Shown here: positions 7,328 through 9,402 of the stretch, in pieces
Position numbering within the stretch: the first letter of the stretch is position 1
Layout of the letters: every line of letters starts with the position of its first letter
NCBI GenBank assembly: GCA_030625995.1
Contig: DAOUPU010000085.1
Span: 1 to 9,402, forward strand
Direction: 5' to 3'
Origin: Flavobacteriaceae bacterium
Lineage (GTDB): Bacteria > Bacteroidota > Bacteroidia > Flavobacteriales > Flavobacteriaceae
Length of the DNA: 9,402 bases
The notes under the pieces: generated by a model
What the model was told of the DNA's origin: nothing
What the model saw: the letters and a program-made list of their open reading frames with translations, nothing else
The model's database searches: none
Program-made: the position numbers and the translations under genes

Positions 7328-7981
7328 TTAGAAATTATCACGTGGCAGAACATAAAAGAAAACTGCCATAAAATGGCAAAAACTACCCAATAGAACAAAT
7401 ATATGGAAAATGGCGTGATTGTATTTCAAACTCTTCATCATAAATAAAAGAGCTCCAATAGTATAAAATATGCCACCAAATAAAAGCCAAATCAAGCCGT
7501 CGAAAGAAAAATTATTTATTAATGGTTTTATTGCAAGAACAATTAACCAACCCATAAGAACATAGGCAATCGTTGAAATTTTATCGTACTTGCCTGTATA
7601 AAATAGTTTCAAAACAATACCTACCAAAGCCAATCCCCATGAAACTCCAAAAATAGTCCAGCCAACCCAACCTTTTAATACCACCAGTGTAAAGGGCGTG
7701 TATGTCCCAGCGATAAGAACATAAATTGCGGCATGATCAAAAATATTTAATCTGGATCTTAGCTTGGGGCTTTTGGAATAATGATAGAAAGTTGATGCAG
7801 AATACAGAACGATCAAACTTGCACCATAAATACTGAAACTTACGATATGGGTTGCCGTACCATATTTTGAGGAATAAACAATCAAAAAAATAAGAGCAAT
7901 AACGCTTAATACAAGCCCAATCGCATGCGAAATCACATTTATTTGTTCTTCTTTGTGCTCATAATAGGTGTTGTCATCCAT
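7328..7981 (-). CDS. Hemolysin III / PAQR-family integral membrane protein
   Basis: This is a 217-residue, seven-helix inner-membrane protein of the Hly-III (YqfA/PAQR, CREST) family, distantly related to adiponectin receptors. Bacterial members have been linked to membrane lipid state and, in Bacillus cereus, to haemolysis; most are not toxins. The family signature residues are present: E11 and N15-x3-H19 with G22 before the first helix, STFYH (63-67), D82-H83, AGTYTP (91-96), and near the C-terminus H189, H193 and H203 (NHAIFHIFVLLGSFCH). The His/Asp set would form the buried metal site proposed for the superfamily. The ATG at 7981 gives the usual short hydrophilic N-terminus (DDNTYYEHKEEQ). 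It starts 6 bases after the plsC-type stop codon, so the two form a probable membrane-lipid operon. Its 3' end faces holB across a 234-bp gap without an evident hairpin terminator. Confidence 0.9.
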   Translation of the reverse strand: MDDNTYYEHKEEQINVISHAIGLVLSVIALIFLIVYSSKYGTATHIVSFSIYGASLIVLYSASTFYHYSKSPKLRSRLNIFDHAAIYVLIAGTYTPFTLVVLKGWVGWTIFGVSWGLALVGIVLKLFYTGKYDKISTIAYVLMGWLIVLAIKPLINNFSFDGLIWLLFGGIFYTIGALLFMMKSLKYNHAIFHIFVLLGSFCHFMAVFFYVLPRDNF

Positions 7982-7987
7982 ACTAAT

Positions 7988-8764
7988 TTAATTATATGTT
8001 TTGGAGGTCAATGTTGATTTCATATAGCTTTCGTCGGCTAACAGTGAATTCCTAATTACATTGTATATCTTATTCTTTAAGATGTTTCTATCACTCAAAG
8101 TTGTCCCTTTTGTACTTATAAAATTGTGAATTTTAACTCTTAATTCACCCGGTCTACCGCTAAAAAATGTATATGAAAAACGCTTTTTACAATCGAAAAA
8201 AGTCATTGGAACGATTGGTATTTGATTTTCTATTGCCAACCGAAAAACTCCATTTTGAAAATGATCTAATACAATACTTTCATCATCAGGTACTTTTCCT
8301 TCCGGGAAAATACAAATACTCAAATTGTTTTTAATACAATTCTGTGCAGCATTAAAAACGTTTACTCTACTTTGAGAATCGTTTCTATCAACTAATATTG
8401 ATGTTCGTTTGTATATATAACCGAAGAATGGAAAATTACCCAATTCTTTTTTGCCAACAAATACAAATGGGTTCTTGGTGATGGATAATAATAACATAAT
8501 GTCTATCATGGAAGTATGATTTGGACAGAACATATAACTCTTATTTTTTTCAGGAAATTCTTCAAACTCAATTTTCGTCCAAAATCCCATAATGAACAAT
8601 ATCGTTTTTGCCCAAATTCTGGCAATTTTAAAATATACTGAATACCATTTGCGCTTGGAAATTACAATTACCAAAACAGGTAAAAGAATTAGAACAGTTG
8701 TAAATGCCCAAAGGAAAAACCAGAGCCTCCAGAATAGAATGAATACGTTTTTTAAAAATATCAT
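7988..8764 (-). CDS. plsC: Lysophospholipid acyltransferase (1-acyl-sn-glycerol-3-phosphate acyltransferase, PlsC family)
   Basis: This enzyme would transfer an acyl chain to the sn-2 position of lysophosphatidic acid (or a related lysolipid) to make phosphatidic acid at the inner membrane. The positions below count from an in-frame TTG at 8773, giving 261 residues; the ATG at 8764 (residue 4) is the preferred start, giving 258. A hydrophobic N-terminal anchor covers about 10-38. The catalytic H86-x4-D91 lies in NHTSMID (85-91). The second block VDRNDSQSR (128-136), FPEGK (156-160) and IVPM (187-190) follow in the normal order, so it should be active. The length is usual for the family. An ornithine-lipid or other lysolipid acyltransferase cannot be excluded. 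It lies 6 bases upstream of the hemolysin III-family gene and diverges from trpS with under 80 bases between the starts. Confidence 0.9.
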   Translation of the reverse strand: MIFLKNVFILFWRLWFFLWAFTTVLILLPVLVIVISKRKWYSVYFKIARIWAKTILFIMGFWTKIEFEEFPEKNKSYMFCPNHTSMIDIMLLLSITKNPFVFVGKKELGNFPFFGYIYKRTSILVDRNDSQSRVNVFNAAQNCIKNNLSICIFPEGKVPDDESIVLDHFQNGVFRLAIENQIPIVPMTFFDCKKRFSYTFFSGRPGELRVKIHNFISTKGTTLSDRNILKNKIYNVIRNSLLADESYMKSTLTSKTYN

Positions 8765-8770
8765 TTGTGC

Positions 8771-8778
8771 CAAAAATA
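8771..8778 (-). promoter_or_regulatory. Candidate -7 box very close to the plsC start
   Basis: Read on the minus strand this is TATTTTTG, an exact TAnnTTTG match. It overlaps the alternative TTG start codon and ends 6 bases before the ATG at 8764. If used, transcription would begin at or next to that ATG (near-leaderless). No TTG is found upstream at normal spacing, so support is weak. Confidence 0.25.
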
Positions 8779-8815
8779 GGAATTTAATATTTATTCTTAT
8801 TTTCTTTTTAATATG

Positions 8816-8823
8816 TATTTTTG
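8816..8823 (+). promoter_or_regulatory. Candidate -7 box for trpS
   Basis: TATTTTTG is an exact TAnnTTTG match, 18 bases before the trpS ATG. A TTG at the usual upstream distance is absent, so it is a half-site only. The leader would be about 10-15 bases, too short for a T-box or attenuator. Confidence 0.3.
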
Positions 8824-8841
8824 CTCCTTAAACAAAAGATA

Positions 8842-9402
8842 ATGTCAAGAATACTCACAGGTGTACAAAGTACAGGAACACCACATTTAGGCAATTTATT
8901 AGGGGCCATCATTCCGGCTGTGGAAATGTCGAAAAGTTCCGATCAAGAATCTTTTTTATTTATTGCAGATATGCATTCTCTGACACAAATTAAAGATGGA
9001 GAAGCTTTAAAAAGAAATACCTATAGCACAGCCGCCACCTGGTTAGCATTTGGATTGGATGTTGATAAAACTGTTTTTTATCGACAGAGTGATGTGCCTC
9101 AGGTGACGGAGTTAGCATGGTATTTAAGTTGTTTTTATCCTTATCAACGATTGACTTTAGCTCATAGTTTTAAAGATAAGGCCGATAGATTGCAAGATGT
9201 AAATTCGGGCTTATTTATTTACCCTATGTTAATGGCTGCGGACATTTTAATTTATGACGCTGATGTCGTTCCGGTTGGGAAAGACCAATTACAACATTTG
9301 GAAATGACACGTGATGTTGCGAACAGGTTTAATAATCAAATGGGTATAACGTTGGTTCCTCCTTTGGCGAAAGTGCAAGAAAACACAATGTATGTTCCCG
9401 GA
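8842..9402 (+). CDS. trpS: Tryptophanyl-tRNA synthetase (partial, C-terminus off the right edge)
   Basis: TrpRS charges tRNA-Trp with tryptophan in the cytoplasm. It is a class I synthetase with a Rossmann fold, acting as a dimer. 187 residues are visible, somewhat over half of a usual protein of about 320-330. The N-terminus MSRILTGVQSTGTPHLGN contains the HIGH-type signature as PHLGN (14-18). FIADMHSLT (40-48) and the tryptophan-pocket region YPMLMAADILIYDADVVPVG (127-146), followed by KDQLQHLEMTRD (147-158), are characteristic. The KMSKS loop and the anticodon-binding part are beyond the window. The ATG at 8842 gives the standard family start directly before RILTG. It diverges from the plsC-type gene with 77 bases between the two ATGs, and the leader shows no T-box or leader-peptide structure. 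Confidence 0.95.
   Translation, partial: MSRILTGVQSTGTPHLGNLLGAIIPAVEMSKSSDQESFLFIADMHSLTQIKDGEALKRNTYSTAATWLAFGLDVDKTVFYRQSDVPQVTELAWYLSCFYPYQRLTLAHSFKDKADRLQDVNSGLFIYPMLMAADILIYDADVVPVGKDQLQHLEMTRDVANRFNNQMGITLVPPLAKVQENTMYVPG

Noticed and set aside
8592..8831. 79-codon plus-strand frame ending just before trpS, a possible leader peptide
   Set aside because: It is antisense to the plsC N-terminus, has only one Trp-free ordinary composition, and shows no attenuator hairpin after it.

Overview
The window is AT-rich and reads as a chromosomal segment of a Bacteroidota bacterium, most likely class Flavobacteriia. Three things point there: a gliding-motility lipoprotein gene (gldH), a RicT/PSP1-family protein with the Cys-rich N-terminal extension I associate with Bacteroidota, and a DNA polymerase III delta' subunit whose sequence is very flavobacterial. 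Shine-Dalgarno sequences are not obvious, and several upstream regions carry candidate TAnnTTTG -7 boxes, which fits the Bacteroidota sigma factor. No tRNA, rRNA, CRISPR array, transposase or phage gene was seen.

Left block (1-5176, minus strand): four tightly packed genes are read right to left. They are a RicT/PSP1-domain protein, gldH, a class A penicillin-binding protein (PBP1A type), and an AMP-forming acyl-CoA synthetase that runs off the left edge. The gaps are about 20, 2 and 1 bases, so this is almost certainly one operon. It joins an Fe-S/RNA-processing-type regulator, a gliding lipoprotein, a cell-wall polymerase and a lipid or carboxylate-activating enzyme. A promoter candidate lies at 5241-5273.

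Middle (5177-5938): 369 bases without a gene (5177-5545) contain nested inverted repeats, namely an outer 11-bp perfect pair and an inner long imperfect hairpin. This is the least explained structure in the window and looks like a degenerate repetitive element. A small single-cluster [4Fe-4S] ferredoxin gene (minus) follows, then a 162-bp divergent intergenic region.

Right block (5939-9402): holB (plus) is followed by a 234-bp AT-rich convergent gap (7094-7327) in which I see no gene and no convincing terminator. Next are a hemolysin III/PAQR-family membrane protein and a PlsC-type lysophospholipid acyltransferase (both minus, 6 bp apart, a probable membrane-lipid operon). The start of trpS (plus, diverging from plsC) runs off the right edge.

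Most genes here are core or housekeeping functions. I found no convincing new multi-gene system. The best leads are the structured 5273-5541 element, the RicT Cys-rich extension together with a neighbouring ferredoxin, and the plant AAE17/18-like synthetase coupled to a cell-wall/gliding operon.
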